A DNA stretch of 64,000 nt from Microbacterium sp. YJN-G (GCF_015040615.1 NZ_CP060402.1:496001-560000); one strand, 5' to 3'; shown: positions 26,694 to 35,605, counted from the first letter of the stretch. The notes: a model not told the origin generated them from the letters alone. A program made the numbers and translations.

Positions 26694-26987
26694 ATGAAAT
26701 CGATCGACATCGCCCAGCTCGCCGCCCGTGAGGGCGTGCCGCTCATCGACGTCCGCGAGCGCGATGAGTACGCCTCCGGTCGCGTCCCCGGTGCGGTGAA
26801 CATCCCGCTGTCCGAGCTCGGTGACCGGCTCGAAGAGCTGCCGGGCGAGGCGTTCGACGTGATCTGCCTGCTGGGCGGGCGGTCGGCGCGCGCCGTGCAG
26901 GCGCTCGAGTCCCGCGGCTACGACGTCACCAACGTCGAGGGCGGCACCGACGCGTGGATCGCCCAGGGGCATCCGGTCGAGAAGTGA
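26694..26987 (+). CDS. Single-domain rhodanese-like protein
   Basis: A 97-residue sulfurtransferase domain. The active-site loop is CLLGGRS (Cys58 to Arg63-Ser64), and the opening LIDVRERDEYASGRVPGAVN is the family signature. It can carry a persulfide on Cys58. AAAGGGAG precedes the ATG. It is the first of three genes overlapping by 4 bp each (rhodanese, glutaredoxin, Dabb), so the products are made together, perhaps for sulfur or thiol chemistry. Confidence 0.92.
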   Translation: MKSIDIAQLAAREGVPLIDVRERDEYASGRVPGAVNIPLSELGDRLEELPGEAFDVICLLGGRSARAVQALESRGYDVTNVEGGTDAWIAQGHPVEK

Positions 26988-27271
26988 CCACAGTCACCCT
27001 CATCGGCAAGCCCGACTGCCACCTCTGCGAGGTCGCGAGCGAGATCGTCGACGTCGTCGTCGCCGAACTGCCGGATGCTGCCGCGGAGCGGCTCGAGATC
27101 ATCGAGCAGTCGATCAACGACGATCCCGCACTGTACGAGCTGTGGTGGGAGAAGATCCCCGTGGTCCTGATCGACGGCGAGCTGCACGCGCACTGGCGCG
27201 TCACCCCCGACCGCCTGCGCAGCGCGCTCGAAGACGCCCTCAGTGCTGCCCCGGACAAGGAGAATCAGTGA
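26984..27271 (+). CDS. Glutaredoxin-family protein (DUF836 type)
   Basis: A 95-residue thioredoxin-fold protein with the redox pair CHLC (Cys12, Cys15) in TLIGKPDCHLCE, and the cis-Pro turn IPVVLIDGE. The GTG start overlaps the rhodanese stop (GTGA). It is equivalent in position to the glutaredoxin gene that follows Rv0500B at some distance in M. tuberculosis. It may reduce a protein or mycothiol disulfide; the partner is unknown. Confidence 0.9.
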   Translation: MTTVTLIGKPDCHLCEVASEIVDVVVAELPDAAAERLEIIEQSINDDPALYELWWEKIPVVLIDGELHAHWRVTPDRLRSALEDALSAAPDKENQ

Positions 27272-27567
27272 TCCGTCACGTCGTAAGCTGGAAGCTCGCC
27301 GAAGAGGATGCCGCGCTGCGCGGCGAGCAGGCCGCAGAGGTCGCCCGCCGGCTCAACGCGCTGATGGGCGTGGTGCCCGAGCTGCGCACGGTCTCGGCCG
27401 GCGCGAACGTCGCGCACCCCGACATCAACTGGGACGTCACCCTCGTCGCCGACGTGGATTCCCTCGAGGCGCTCGAGGCCTACCAGGTGCATCCGGCGCA
27501 CAAGGAGGTCGGAGCATACATTCGCTCCGTGGTCGCATCCCGGGTCGCCGTCGACTTCGAGATCTGA
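27268..27567 (+). CDS. Dabb-family stress-responsive alpha/beta-barrel protein
   Basis: A 99-residue ferredoxin-like domain (PF07876). The pattern IRHVVSWKL at the start, ALMGVVPELRTVSAGANV in the middle and AYQVHPAHKEVGAYI at the end is characteristic. Such proteins form dimeric barrels with a small-ligand pocket; no function is established. GTGA overlap with the glutaredoxin gene. Confidence 0.88.
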   Translation: MIRHVVSWKLAEEDAALRGEQAAEVARRLNALMGVVPELRTVSAGANVAHPDINWDVTLVADVDSLEALEAYQVHPAHKEVGAYIRSVVASRVAVDFEI

Positions 27568-27588
27568 ATCCGTCGCAATACAACCGTG

Positions 27589-27609
27589 ACCACCGGTCAT
27601 CCAGGTGGT
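27589..27609 (+). terminator. Hairpin after the rhodanese-glutaredoxin-Dabb operon
   Basis: ACCACC (27589-27594) and GGTGGT (27604-27609) around a 9-nt loop, followed by TGTTCC. The position 21 bp after the last stop fits a terminator. Confidence 0.4.
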
Positions 27610-27618
27610 TGTTCCATG

Positions 27619-27647
27619 TCGCCGTCATCGTGTCAAGATGATGGCGA
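27619..27647. promoter_or_regulatory. Imperfect dyad upstream of the amino-acid ABC importer
   Basis: TCGCCGTCATC (27619-27629) and GATGATGGCGA (27637-27647), 11-bp arms with one mismatch around a 7-bp centre, 40 bp before the binding-protein start. It may be an operator or part of the leader RNA. Confidence 0.45.
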
Positions 27648-27687
27648 ACCCGTTCCCAGGGCAGATGCCCGTCACGCAGGAGTGATC

Positions 27688-28515
27688 ATGAATCGTCGTC
27701 CTCTTCTCATCGGTGCGGCCATCGCCGCCACCGCAGTCCTCGCCCTCACCGGATGCGCCGGCAACCCTGCATCCGATGGCGACGGTGGTGACGGCGGCGA
27801 CGCACCCTCCGGTCCCGACTACGGTCTGGTCACCGAGGGCACGCTGACCGCGTGCTCGGACGTGCCCTACCCGCCCTTCGAGTTCGAGGACTCGTCGACC
27901 GAGACCGGCTACTCGGGCTTCGACATCGAGCTGCTCGGCGCGATCGCCGACAAGCTCGGCCTCGAGCTGGCCGTGCAGGACGTCAACTTCGACGCCCTCC
28001 AGTCGGGCACCGTGCTGCTCGCCGGTGACTGCGACCTCGGCGCCTCGGCCATGACCATCACCGAGGAGCGCAAGGCCAACATCGACTTCTCCGAGCCGTA
28101 CTACGACTCGCTGCAGTCACTGCTGGTGCGCGTCGACTCGGGCATCGAGAGCATCGACGACCTCGACGGCAAGAACGTCGGCGTGCAGCAGGGCACCACC
28201 GGTGAGAACTACGCGACCGAGAACGCCACGGGCGCGACCCTGGTGCAGTACCCCTCCGACGGCGAGCTGTGGCCGGCGATGCAGGCGGGGCAGATCGACG
28301 CGATCCTGCAGGACCAGCCGGTGAACCTCGAGCACGAGAAGGCCGACGACGCGTACAAGATCGTCGAGGAGTACGACACCGACGAGTCGTACGGCTTCGC
28401 CTTCGCCAAGGGTGAGAAGGTCGAGCTGCGCGACGCGATCGACGGCGCTCTGCAGGAGCTGCGCGACAGCGGCGACTACGACACGCTCTACGACAAGTAC
28501 TTCAGCGCGAACTGA
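27688..28515 (+). CDS. Amino-acid ABC transporter substrate-binding lipoprotein
   Basis: A 275-residue family 3 binding protein. The lipobox is ALTGC (Cys23), followed by a Gly/Asp-rich linker. The ligand domain has CSDVPYPPFEFED, YSGFDIELLGAIADKLGL, the Thr/Glu pair of AMTITEERKANIDFSEPYYDS and the closing hinge VGVQQGTTG. These are typical of polar amino acid binding proteins (glutamine, glutamate, cystine group). AGGAG lies 5 nt before the ATG. It is followed by a permease and an ATPase gene in one operon. Confidence 0.92.
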   Translation: MNRRPLLIGAAIAATAVLALTGCAGNPASDGDGGDGGDAPSGPDYGLVTEGTLTACSDVPYPPFEFEDSSTETGYSGFDIELLGAIADKLGLELAVQDVNFDALQSGTVLLAGDCDLGASAMTITEERKANIDFSEPYYDSLQSLLVRVDSGIESIDDLDGKNVGVQQGTTGENYATENATGATLVQYPSDGELWPAMQAGQIDAILQDQPVNLEHEKADDAYKIVEEYDTDESYGFAFAKGEKVELRDAIDGALQELRDSGDYDTLYDKYFSAN

Positions 28516-28546
28516 CCGCCGCAGGCGGGTGGGAAGGATCTCCACG

Positions 28547-29338
28547 ATGGCGCTGAAGCGCAGCACCCGGAACCGGGCGTACCGGTATTCCATGTACGCC
28601 CTGTTCATCGGGGTGGTCGTCTGGGCCGTCCTCGCGACGGACTGGCCGCGGATCGCACGGCAGTTCTTCAATGCCGAGGTCGCGGCGAAGATGTTCCCGG
28701 GCATCATCACCACGGCTCTGGTGAACACGCTGCTGTTCACCCTGATCGGCTTCCTCGGCGGACTGCTGCTCGGCATCCTGTTCGCCCTGATGAAGCTGTC
28801 GGTCATCGGGCCGTTCCGCTGGTTCGCGACCGCGTGGATCGAGCTGTTCCGTGGCCTTCCCGCCCTGCTGACCATCTTCGCGGTGGCGTTCATGCTGCCG
28901 ATCGCGCTCGGGATCAAGATCCCCGGCGGCCCCGCCGGTGCGGGGCTGCTGGGGCTGATCCTGGTCGCCTCGGCCTACATGGCCGAGGTGATCCGCGCCG
29001 GCATCCAGGCGGTGCCGAAGGGGCAGGCCGAGGCCGCCCGGTCGCTGGGCATGTCGCCGATGAAGACGATGTTCTGGATCATCCTCCCGCAGGGCTTCCG
29101 CATCATCATTCCGCCGATGACGAACGAGTTCGTCCTGCTGCTGAAGGACACCTCGCTGCTGTTCATCGCGGGTGTGACGATCCAGACCAAGGAGCTGACG
29201 AACTTCGCCCGTGACGCATCGACGGCCAACGCCAACGCGACTCCGCTGGTGATGGCGGCCCTGCTGTACCTCCTCGTGACCATCCCGCTGACGCGGGTGG
29301 TCGCGTGGCTCGAACGACGAATGGCGAAGCAGCGATGA
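28547..29338 (+). CDS. Amino-acid ABC transporter permease (HisM/GlnP family)
   Basis: A 263-residue inner-membrane protein with about five membrane segments. The family motif region is present: [19 protein letters not shown], then [20 protein letters not shown] with the ATPase-contacting EAA loop, and [29 protein letters not shown] precedes the ATG. One permease gene suggests a homodimer. Confidence 0.93.
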   Translation: MALKRSTRNRAYRYSMYALFIGVVVWAVLATDWPRIARQFFNAEVAAKMFPGIITTALVNTLLFTLIGFLGGLLLGILFALMKLSVIGPFRWFATAWIELFRGLPALLTIFAVAFMLPIALGIKIPGGPAGAGLLGLILVASAYMAEVIRAGIQAVPKGQAEAARSLGMSPMKTMFWIILPQGFRIIIPPMTNEFVLLLKDTSLLFIAGVTIQTKELTNFARDASTANANATPLVMAALLYLLVTIPLTRVVAWLERRMAKQR

Positions 29339-30090
29339 GCACGGATCTGATCGACGTCCACGCCCCCGCCATCGAGGTGCGGGGCCTGGTGAAGACCTTC
29401 GGCGACAACGAGGTGCTCAAGGGCATCGACCTCACCGTCACCGCGGGCGAGGTGGTCTGCGTGATCGGGCCGTCCGGCTCGGGCAAGTCCACCCTGCTGC
29501 GCTCAGTGAACCTGCTCGAAGAGCCGACCGGCGGCAGCATCCTGATCGAGGGGATCGACATCACCGACCCCGAGACCGAGATCGACCGCGTCCGCACTCG
29601 CATCGGGATGGTCTTCCAGAGCTTCAACCTGTTCCCGCACCTCACGGTGCTCGGCAACCTCACCATCGCGCAGCGCCGCGTGAAGAAGCGCTCGAAGGAC
29701 GAGGCCGAGCGCGTCGCCCGCGAGATGCTCGGCCGCGTGGGGCTGAGCGAGAAGGCGGATGCCTACCCGAGCCACCTCTCCGGCGGACAGCAGCAGCGCG
29801 TCGCCATCGCGCGGGCGCTGTGCATGAACCCCGACATGATGCTCTTCGACGAGCCCACGTCGGCGCTGGACCCCGAGCTGGTCGGCGAGGTGCTGCAGGT
29901 GATGCGCAGCCTGGCCGACGAGGGCATGACGATGCTCGTCGTCACGCACGAGATGGGCTTCGCCCGCGAGGTCGGCTCGCGCCTGATCTTCATGGACGGC
30001 GGGCACATCCTCGAGCAGGGCGACCCGCGTCAGGTGCTGGCGAACCCGCAGCATCCGCGCACGCAGGACTTCCTCTCCCGCGTGCTCTGA
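29335..30090 (+). CDS. Amino-acid ABC transporter ATP-binding protein (GlnQ family)
   Basis: A 251-residue ATPase. Walker [10 protein letters not shown] (residues 45-53), Q-loop [10 protein letters not shown], signature [15 protein letters not shown], Walker [13 protein letters not shown] and the switch [11 protein letters not shown] are all canonical. The start overlaps the permease stop (ATGA). The operon ends at a 49-bp convergent gap facing the next ABC system. Confidence 0.95.
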   Translation: MSTDLIDVHAPAIEVRGLVKTFGDNEVLKGIDLTVTAGEVVCVIGPSGSGKSTLLRSVNLLEEPTGGSILIEGIDITDPETEIDRVRTRIGMVFQSFNLFPHLTVLGNLTIAQRRVKKRSKDEAERVAREMLGRVGLSEKADAYPSHLSGGQQQRVAIARALCMNPDMMLFDEPTSALDPELVGEVLQVMRSLADEGMTMLVVTHEMGFAREVGSRLIFMDGGHILEQGDPRQVLANPQHPRTQDFLSRVL

Positions 30091-30139
30091 TCCGCACGGA
30101 CATCGACGCCTGCGTCGTATCCGGGGCGGGTCCCGCCGC

Positions 30140-31231
30140 TCAGTCGCGCGGCCGCGCCGCGACAGGCTCGGCCAGCAGGCGCAGGCCGACGACGTCGCCG
30201 AAGGCGGGCCGGATGCCGGGTGCATGCTGCACGGTGACCCGCTCGCCGGCCTCGGTGCGCACGACCGTGCGGCGCATGCTGCCCAGGAACGTCGACTCCT
30301 CGACGATGCCGGTGGCGACGGCATCCGCCTCCGCCGCGAAGTGCACGTTCTCGGGCCGCAGATACACGTCGACCGGACCGTCCGCCGGCGTCTGCAGCGG
30401 CAGTCGCTGCCCCCACACGGTGACGTGGCCGCCGTCGGCGACCCCGGCGACGAGGCTTGAGAGGCCGACGAAGCCGGCCACGGATGCCGTCGCCGGCGCG
30501 CCGTACAGCTCCTCGGGCGTGTCGATCTGCTCGATGCGGCCCGAGTTCATCACCGCGATGCGGTCGGAGACGGCCAGCGCCTCCTCCTGGTCGTGCGTGA
30601 CGAACACGGTCGTGATGCCCAGGCGCAGCTGCAGGCGGCGGATCTCGTCGCGCAGCTGCACGCGCACCTTCGCGTCCAGCGCCGAGAGCGGCTCGTCCAG
30701 CAGCAGCACCTTCGGTTCGGTCACCAGGGCGCGGGCCAGGGCCACGCGCTGCTGCTGCCCGCCGGAGAGCTGGTGCGGGAACTTCTCTGAGTGCTCCGCG
30801 AGCCCGACCAGGGCGAGGGCGTCGAGGGCGCGCCTGGCAGCCTCAGCCCGGCCGACGCCGCGGCGCCGCAGCCCGAAGGCGGTGTTGTCGGTGATGCGCA
30901 GGTGCGGGAACAGCGAGTACGACTGGAACACCATGCCGATGTCGCGGCGGTTGGTGGGCACGTGCGACACATCGGCGCCGCCGAGCAGCACGGTGCCCTC
31001 GTCGGCATCCTCGAGACCGGCCAGCACCCGTAGCAGAGTGGTCTTGCCGCATCCGGAGGGGCCGAGCAGCGAGACGAACTCACCGGGGGCGATGTCGAGA
31101 TCGATGCCGTGCAGCACGCGCGTGCCGCCGTACGACTTGACGATGCCGCCGAGCTCGACGCGGGTGCCCTCGCCGGCCTCGGCGAGCAGCAGGTTGTCCT
31201 TCGTGGCCGGCAGTGCCTGGTCGGTGGTCAT
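30140..31231 (-). CDS. ABC transporter ATP-binding protein (PotA/FbpC type, with TOBE domain)
   Basis: A 363-residue ATPase. Walker A GPSGCGKTT (57-65), signature [15 protein letters not shown] and Walker B LLLDEPLSALD are complete. After residue ~260 a TOBE-like regulatory domain follows (DVYLRPENVHFAAEAD). It energises uptake through the two permeases encoded upstream. The start overlaps the permease stop by 4 bp. The group includes iron, polyamine, sulfate and 2-aminoethylphosphonate importers. Confidence 0.92.
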   Translation of the reverse strand: MTTDQALPATKDNLLLAEAGEGTRVELGGIVKSYGGTRVLHGIDLDIAPGEFVSLLGPSGCGKTTLLRVLAGLEDADEGTVLLGGADVSHVPTNRRDIGMVFQSYSLFPHLRITDNTAFGLRRRGVGRAEAARRALDALALVGLAEHSEKFPHQLSGGQQQRVALARALVTEPKVLLLDEPLSALDAKVRVQLRDEIRRLQLRLGITTVFVTHDQEEALAVSDRIAVMNSGRIEQIDTPEELYGAPATASVAGFVGLSSLVAGVADGGHVTVWGQRLPLQTPADGPVDVYLRPENVHFAAEADAVATGIVEESTFLGSMRRTVVRTEAGERVTVQHAPGIRPAFGDVVGLRLLAEPVAARPRD

Positions 31232-32025
31232 GATTCGGCCTTTCCTGAGCGATCGCGCGCCGCCCGCCCGATGGCGAGCAGCAGCACGAAGCAGAACGCC
31301 AGCGCCAGAAGCGTGAAGATGGCGGGCGCGTACGGGTCCTGCTTCTGCACGACGACGAGGGCGGTCTGAAGCACCTGACGGTTCAGCAGCGACGCGATGG
31401 TGAACTCGCCGAGCACGACGGCGATGGAGATGAGCGAGGCGGCGAGCAGCCCCTGGCGCAGGTTCGGGGCCAGCACCCGCAGCACGACCGTGGGCCAGCT
31501 CGCGCCGAGCGAGCGTGCCGCCTCACTGAGGGTGCGCATGTCGACGGCATCCATCGACGCCTGGATCGATCGGTACGCGAACGGCAGCACGGTGACGCCG
31601 TAGGCGAAGGCGAGCGTCCAGGTGCCGGTGCCGAAGGTGCGCCCGACCTGCAGGTAGATCGGCGCCAGGCCGACCACGAGCACGATCGCCGGGATCGAGA
31701 TGGGCAGCAGCACCACGAACTCGAAGATCGGCTTGAGCCGCGGGAACCGCAGGTTCACCAGGATCATCGTCGGTGCCAGCAGGAACAGCACGATCGCGAC
31801 GGTGACGATCGACAGCTGCAGCGAGTTGCCCAGGCCCGTCCAGATCGGACGCAGCACCTGTGCCTGAGCGGGGTCGGCGAGGGCGGCCCAGTGGATGCCG
31901 CTCAGCCCGCCGGCCGGATCGCGCAGCGTGTACAGCAGCGTCGAGACGAGCGGAATGGCGAACAGGCCGCCGACCAGGATGCCGATGACCCAGCGGGTGG
32001 TGCGCGAGGGGGCGATGCGGTTCAT
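31228..32025 (-). CDS. ABC transporter permease (second membrane subunit)
   Basis: A 265-residue permease with about six membrane segments. The EAA-loop equivalent is MRTLSEAARSLGASWPTVVLRVLAPNLRQG. The ATG at 32025 overlaps the stop of the first permease (ATGA); the frame is open further upstream, but the coupling and the N-terminal helix support this start. It is the PotC/PhnV-like subunit of the importer. Confidence 0.9.
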   Translation of the reverse strand: MNRIAPSRTTRWVIGILVGGLFAIPLVSTLLYTLRDPAGGLSGIHWAALADPAQAQVLRPIWTGLGNSLQLSIVTVAIVLFLLAPTMILVNLRFPRLKPIFEFVVLLPISIPAIVLVVGLAPIYLQVGRTFGTGTWTLAFAYGVTVLPFAYRSIQASMDAVDMRTLSEAARSLGASWPTVVLRVLAPNLRQGLLAASLISIAVVLGEFTIASLLNRQVLQTALVVVQKQDPYAPAIFTLLALAFCFVLLLAIGRAARDRSGKAES

Positions 32026-32936
32026 ACCCGCCACCTCGCCGCCCGCCGCTGCACCAGCGAGTAGAGCCACATGACTACGCCGACGACGACGATCATGCCG
32101 AAGGCGAGGGCCCCGGCGAGGTTCTCGCGGCCCAGCACGGTCTCGCTCGTGAGAGCCGCACGGATCTGCAGCGGCACGATCTGCGAGCCCTGGCTGGCGA
32201 GCGCGGCGGCGGTCGCATACGACGAGAACGCGTTCGCGAACAGCAGCAGGAAGCTCGCCAGGAACGAGGGGGCGAGCACCGGGAAGCCGATGCGCAGCCA
32301 GAAGCTGGCGCGCGTGCCGCCGAGGGTGAGGTTCGCCTCGGCCCACTGCGGTCGCAGCGCGGTGAGTGCGGGCAGGAAGGTGATCACCATCAGCGGCACC
32401 TGGAAGTAGATGTAGGGCAGGATCAGCCCCGGCACCTCGTAGATCCACGGGCCGGTGGCGAAGATATCGACGCCGAGCGAGTCGCGCAGCAGCACCGTGA
32501 TCACTCCCTGCAGGCCCATCGTGGCGATGAACGCGAAGGCGAGCATGACGCCGCCGAACTGGGCGAGCACGCCCGCGGCGGCCTCGACAGTGGTGCGGAT
32601 GGCGCCGTCGGGCCGCAGACCGAGCAGCGCGTAGCAGACGGCGGCGCCGACCACCGCGCCGACCACGGCCGTGAGCAGCGAGATCCAGGCCGAGTTCCAG
32701 AACGTGGCGATGATGACGGGATCGGCGAGGGCCGACAGGTTGGTCCAGGTGAAGGCGCCCTCGCTGTCGAACAGGCCCGACAGCAGGGCGAGCGCTGTCG
32801 GCAGGGCGAGGAACAGCAGCACGTACGCGGCGAACGGCACGAGGCCGAGACCGGCGAGCAGCTCCCTCGAGGAGACGGCGCGCCGGGCCGGAGCGATGCG
32901 CTCCGACCCGACGCGTGCGAGTTCGACGGCGGTCAC
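32022..32936 (-). CDS. ABC transporter permease (first membrane subunit)
   Basis: A 304-residue permease with six or seven membrane segments (for example FAAYVLLFLALPTALALLSG near the start). The EAA loop is LTLGGTRASFWLRIGFPVLAPSF. The GTG start overlaps the stop of the binding-protein gene (GTGA). It is the PotB/PhnU-like subunit and pairs with the permease downstream. Confidence 0.9.
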   Translation of the reverse strand: MTAVELARVGSERIAPARRAVSSRELLAGLGLVPFAAYVLLFLALPTALALLSGLFDSEGAFTWTNLSALADPVIIATFWNSAWISLLTAVVGAVVGAAVCYALLGLRPDGAIRTTVEAAAGVLAQFGGVMLAFAFIATMGLQGVITVLLRDSLGVDIFATGPWIYEVPGLILPYIYFQVPLMVITFLPALTALRPQWAEANLTLGGTRASFWLRIGFPVLAPSFLASFLLLFANAFSSYATAAALASQGSQIVPLQIRAALTSETVLGRENLAGALAFGMIVVVGVVMWLYSLVQRRAARWRV

Positions 32937-34072
32937 CGAACCGCCGCGGCCCACTTCTCGCCGAGCAGGGTGCCGGCGGCGGTGCTCTGCTTCTCGGTCG
33001 GGACGACGGTCTCGGCCGGTGCCTCGGGGAGTGCCGCGGCCAGCTCGGTGTCGATGGTGCCGGCCTCGATCATGGCCTCCATGCGAACGGGGCGGGCGCC
33101 GCCCTTCAGCCACAGGTTCTGCACCTCGTCGCTGTAGAGGAACTCCTGCCACAGACGAGCCGCGGCCGGGTTCGGGGCGTCCTTGTTGATCGCCTGGTTG
33201 TAGTACGCGGCGTAGCCGACGCCGTCGAACACGACGACCTCCCAGTTCGGGTTGGCGGCCTTGTGGGCGGCGTTGAGGTAGTCCCAGTCGAAGACGACCG
33301 GAGTCTCGCCGCTCGTGACCGTCGCGGTGGTGACGTCGACCTTCAGCAGGTTGCCCGACTTCTGCAGGTCGGAGAAGAAATCGATGCCGGCCTGGTAGTC
33401 GTCCAGCTCCCCGCCGGACTGCACGGTGGCCAGGCCCACGGCGCCGAAGGCGGCGCCGGCCTGCGTGGGGTCGCCGTTCAGCGCGACCGAGGCCTTGTAG
33501 TCGGCGCCCTTGAGGTCGTCGAGCGAGGCGGGGGCCGGGTACTTCGACGAGTCGTAGCCCACGGACATGTATCCGCCGTAGTCGCCGACGAACAGGCCGG
33601 TGGGCTCCTTAAGGGCATCCGGGATCTCGTCCCAGGTCTGCACCTTGTAGGGGGCGAAGACGTCGGTGCTCTGCAGCGCGACGGTCAGGCCCAGGTCGAA
33701 CACGTCGGGGGCCGTGTCGAGGCCCTCGTTGGTCTCGGCCGCCTTGATCTCATCGGCGCTGGACACATCCGGCGACTGCTCGTTGACGGTGATCTCGGGG
33801 TAGCGCTCTGCGAACAGGTCGAGGATCTCGCCGTAGTTGGCCCAGTCGCGGGGGAGGGCGATGACGTTGAGCTGGCCCTCCTCCTTCGCGGCGGCCTCGA
33901 GGTCGGCGAAGGTGCCGAAGTCGCTGACCGAGGTCGCGGTCGCTGCGTCGGCCGCGCCGTCGCCCGAGCCGCCTGCGGCGGGAGCGCCTGCGCAGGAGGT
34001 GAGCAGCAGAGCCGCGGTGGTCGCGAGGGCGATGCCGGCGCCCAGGCGCGCGCGGCGGGGGATGATTGCCAT
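32933..34072 (-). CDS. Solute-binding lipoprotein of an iron/polyamine/phosphonate-type importer
   Basis: A 379-residue lipoprotein; lipobox LLTSC (Cys27), then a Gly/Ala/Asp linker. The mature chain has LNVIALPRDWANYGEILDLF, VFDLGLTVALQSTDVFAPYK and TPVVFDWDYLNAAHK, which fits the spermidine/Fe3+/2-aminoethylphosphonate group of family 1 binding proteins. GAGAGG before the ATG is part of a 12-bp stem (see 34074-34124). It is first in the operon binding protein, permease, permease, ATPase. Confidence 0.88.
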   Translation of the reverse strand: MAIIPRRARLGAGIALATTAALLLTSCAGAPAAGGSGDGAADAATATSVSDFGTFADLEAAAKEEGQLNVIALPRDWANYGEILDLFAERYPEITVNEQSPDVSSADEIKAAETNEGLDTAPDVFDLGLTVALQSTDVFAPYKVQTWDEIPDALKEPTGLFVGDYGGYMSVGYDSSKYPAPASLDDLKGADYKASVALNGDPTQAGAAFGAVGLATVQSGGELDDYQAGIDFFSDLQKSGNLLKVDVTTATVTSGETPVVFDWDYLNAAHKAANPNWEVVVFDGVGYAAYYNQAINKDAPNPAAARLWQEFLYSDEVQNLWLKGGARPVRMEAMIEAGTIDTELAAALPEAPAETVVPTEKQSTAAGTLLGEKWAAAVR

Positions 34073-34073
34073 G

Positions 34074-34124
34074 AGTTTCCTCTCGGGAGTCCGGCCGATG
34101 GCCGAGTCGGGACGAGAGGAAACT
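34074..34124 (-). promoter_or_regulatory. Leader hairpin that pairs the ribosome binding site of the binding-protein gene
   Basis: On the minus strand AGTTTCCTCTCG (34124-34113) is perfectly complementary to CGAGAGGAAACT (34085-34074). The second arm contains the Shine-Dalgarno sequence AGAGG and ends one base before the ATG. An inner CGGCC/GGCCG pair extends the structure. Folding would hide the ribosome binding site, so it may be a translational switch. No match to a known riboswitch class is apparent to me. Confidence 0.6.
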
Positions 34125-34169
34125 ACGGCCCGCCGGTTACCCGGCAGGGCGGCGGCGGTGAACGCCGGG

Positions 34170-34709
34170 TTACGAAGTCATGACACCGGATGCCGTGGCC
34201 GGTGGCACCGCGTACTTGAAGCCCCGGTGCGACCCGGCGAAGCCGAGGTTCTCGTAGAAGCGGTGCGCGTCGACGCGCGCGGCATCCGAGGTCAGCTGCA
34301 CGAGCGTCGCACCCAGTGCCGGGGCGGCGACGTCGGTGACCCACCGCATCATCGCCGAGCCGATCCCGGCGGAGCGCAGGCCGCTGCGCACCCGCACCGC
34401 CTCGACGAGCAGCCGGCGCGCGCCGCGTCGCGCCATGCCCGGGATCAGGGTGAGCTGGAAGGTGGCGACGACGACGCCGTCGCGCTCGGCAACGAGCAGG
34501 TCGTTCATCGGATCGGCGAGGATCTCGTCGAGCCCGGCGCGGTACAGCGGCTCGTCCTCGGCGCTGGCGCGGTCGCCGCGGGATGCGCTGATGGGGTCGT
34601 CGGCGAGCAGGGCGATGAGCGCTTCGGCGTCGGCGCGGGTCGCACGGCGCAGCGTGACCTCGCCGGTGCGGGACGGGAGCGGATGCGGCAGCGGCAGCTG
34701 ATCGAGCAT
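34170..34709 (-). CDS. GNAT-family N-acetyltransferase
   Basis: A 179-residue single-domain acetyltransferase. The opening VTLRRATRADAEALIALLADD, the strand VVATFQLTLIP, the acetyl-CoA loop VRSGLRSAGIGSAMMRWV and the closing AHRFYENLGFAGSHRGFK are typical. The substrate is unknown. A CAGACT box 6 nt before the ATG suggests a leaderless mRNA. It is divergent from the TauE gene. Confidence 0.88.
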   Translation of the reverse strand: MLDQLPLPHPLPSRTGEVTLRRATRADAEALIALLADDPISASRGDRASAEDEPLYRAGLDEILADPMNDLLVAERDGVVVATFQLTLIPGMARRGARRLLVEAVRVRSGLRSAGIGSAMMRWVTDVAAPALGATLVQLTSDAARVDAHRFYENLGFAGSHRGFKYAVPPATASGVMTS

Positions 34710-34730
34710 GCCCCCAGTCTGGCACCCGCC

Positions 34731-34775
34731 GTTCTGGCGTCGTGCGTTCTGGCATCCGAGGTTCTGGCATTCTGA
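34731..34775 (+). repeat. 15-bp tandem repeat, three copies, running into the TauE promoter
   Basis: Units at 34731-34745, 34746-34760 and 34761-34775 all begin GTTCTGGC and share the 8-bp head. The third unit contains CATTCT (34768-34773), which is placed as the -10 box of the downstream gene. Confidence 0.65.
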
Positions 34776-34781
34776 GTGGTG

Positions 34782-35600
34782 ATGGACATCGGAGCACTCC
34801 TCGGACTCGAACAGCTCACCTGGGGCGTGCTCGTGCTCGTCATCATCGCCGCCTTCGCCGCCGGCTGGATCGACGCCGTCGTCGGAGGAGGCGGACTGCT
34901 GCAGCTGCCCGCGCTGCTGCTTATCCCCGGCATCGCGCCCGTGCAGGCGCTGGCGACCAACAAGCTCGCATCCGTGTTCGGCACCGCGACGAGCAGCGTC
35001 ACCTACTACCGGCGGGCGAAGCCCGACATCCGCACGGCGCTGCCGATGGCGGGAATCGCCCTGGCCGGGTCCTTCGGCGGGGCGGCGGTGGCCACCGTGC
35101 TGCCTGCTGCGGCGTTCAAGCCGATCATCGTCGTCGCGCTGCTGATCGTGGCGGCGATCACGGTGTTCCGCCCGGCGATGGGGCAGGTCATGAAGCTGCG
35201 CTTCACCGGCCACCGACACCACATCACGGCCGGGGCGGCGGGGCTGGTGATCGGCTTCTACGACGGGCTGATCGGCCCGGGCACCGGGACGTTCCTCGTC
35301 ATCACCCTCGTGGCGCTGATGGGCTACGACTTCCTGCAGTCCAGCGCCAAGGCGAAGATCGTGAACCTCGCGACCAACGCGGGCGCGCTGCTGCTGTTCA
35401 TCCCGCACGGTGCGGTGCTGTGGCTGCTGGGCGGCATCCTGGCCGTCGCGAACGTCGCCGGCAGCTATCTGGGGTCGCGGATGGCGATCTCGCGCGGATC
35501 CCGGTTCATCCGCTGGGTCTTCCTGATCGTCGTGGTGCTGCTGATCGGCAAGCTCGGCTTCGACGTGTGGAACGAGAACGTCGCCCCCGCCCTCCCCTGA
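34782..35600 (+). CDS. TauE/SafE (TSUP) family membrane transporter
   Basis: A 272-residue protein with about eight membrane segments. The family motifs GWIDAVVGGGGLLQLPALLL and, in the second repeat, GFYDGLIGPGTGTFL are clear, with ATNKLASVFGTATS between. TSUP proteins export or import sulfonates, sulfite or other small anions; the substrate is open. GTG codons at 34776 and 34779 also precede the ATG in frame. The -10-like CATTCT at 34768-34773 would start the mRNA at about the second GTG. Confidence 0.88.
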   Translation: MDIGALLGLEQLTWGVLVLVIIAAFAAGWIDAVVGGGGLLQLPALLLIPGIAPVQALATNKLASVFGTATSSVTYYRRAKPDIRTALPMAGIALAGSFGGAAVATVLPAAAFKPIIVVALLIVAAITVFRPAMGQVMKLRFTGHRHHITAGAAGLVIGFYDGLIGPGTGTFLVITLVALMGYDFLQSSAKAKIVNLATNAGALLLFIPHGAVLWLLGGILAVANVAGSYLGSRMAISRGSRFIRWVFLIVVVLLIGKLGFDVWNENVAPALP

Positions 35601-35605
35601 CCCTC

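Noticed and set aside
34073..34169. TPP or other known riboswitch upstream of the binding-protein gene
   Set aside because: The conserved CUGAGA and related cores are absent; only a long stem hiding the ribosome binding site is visible.
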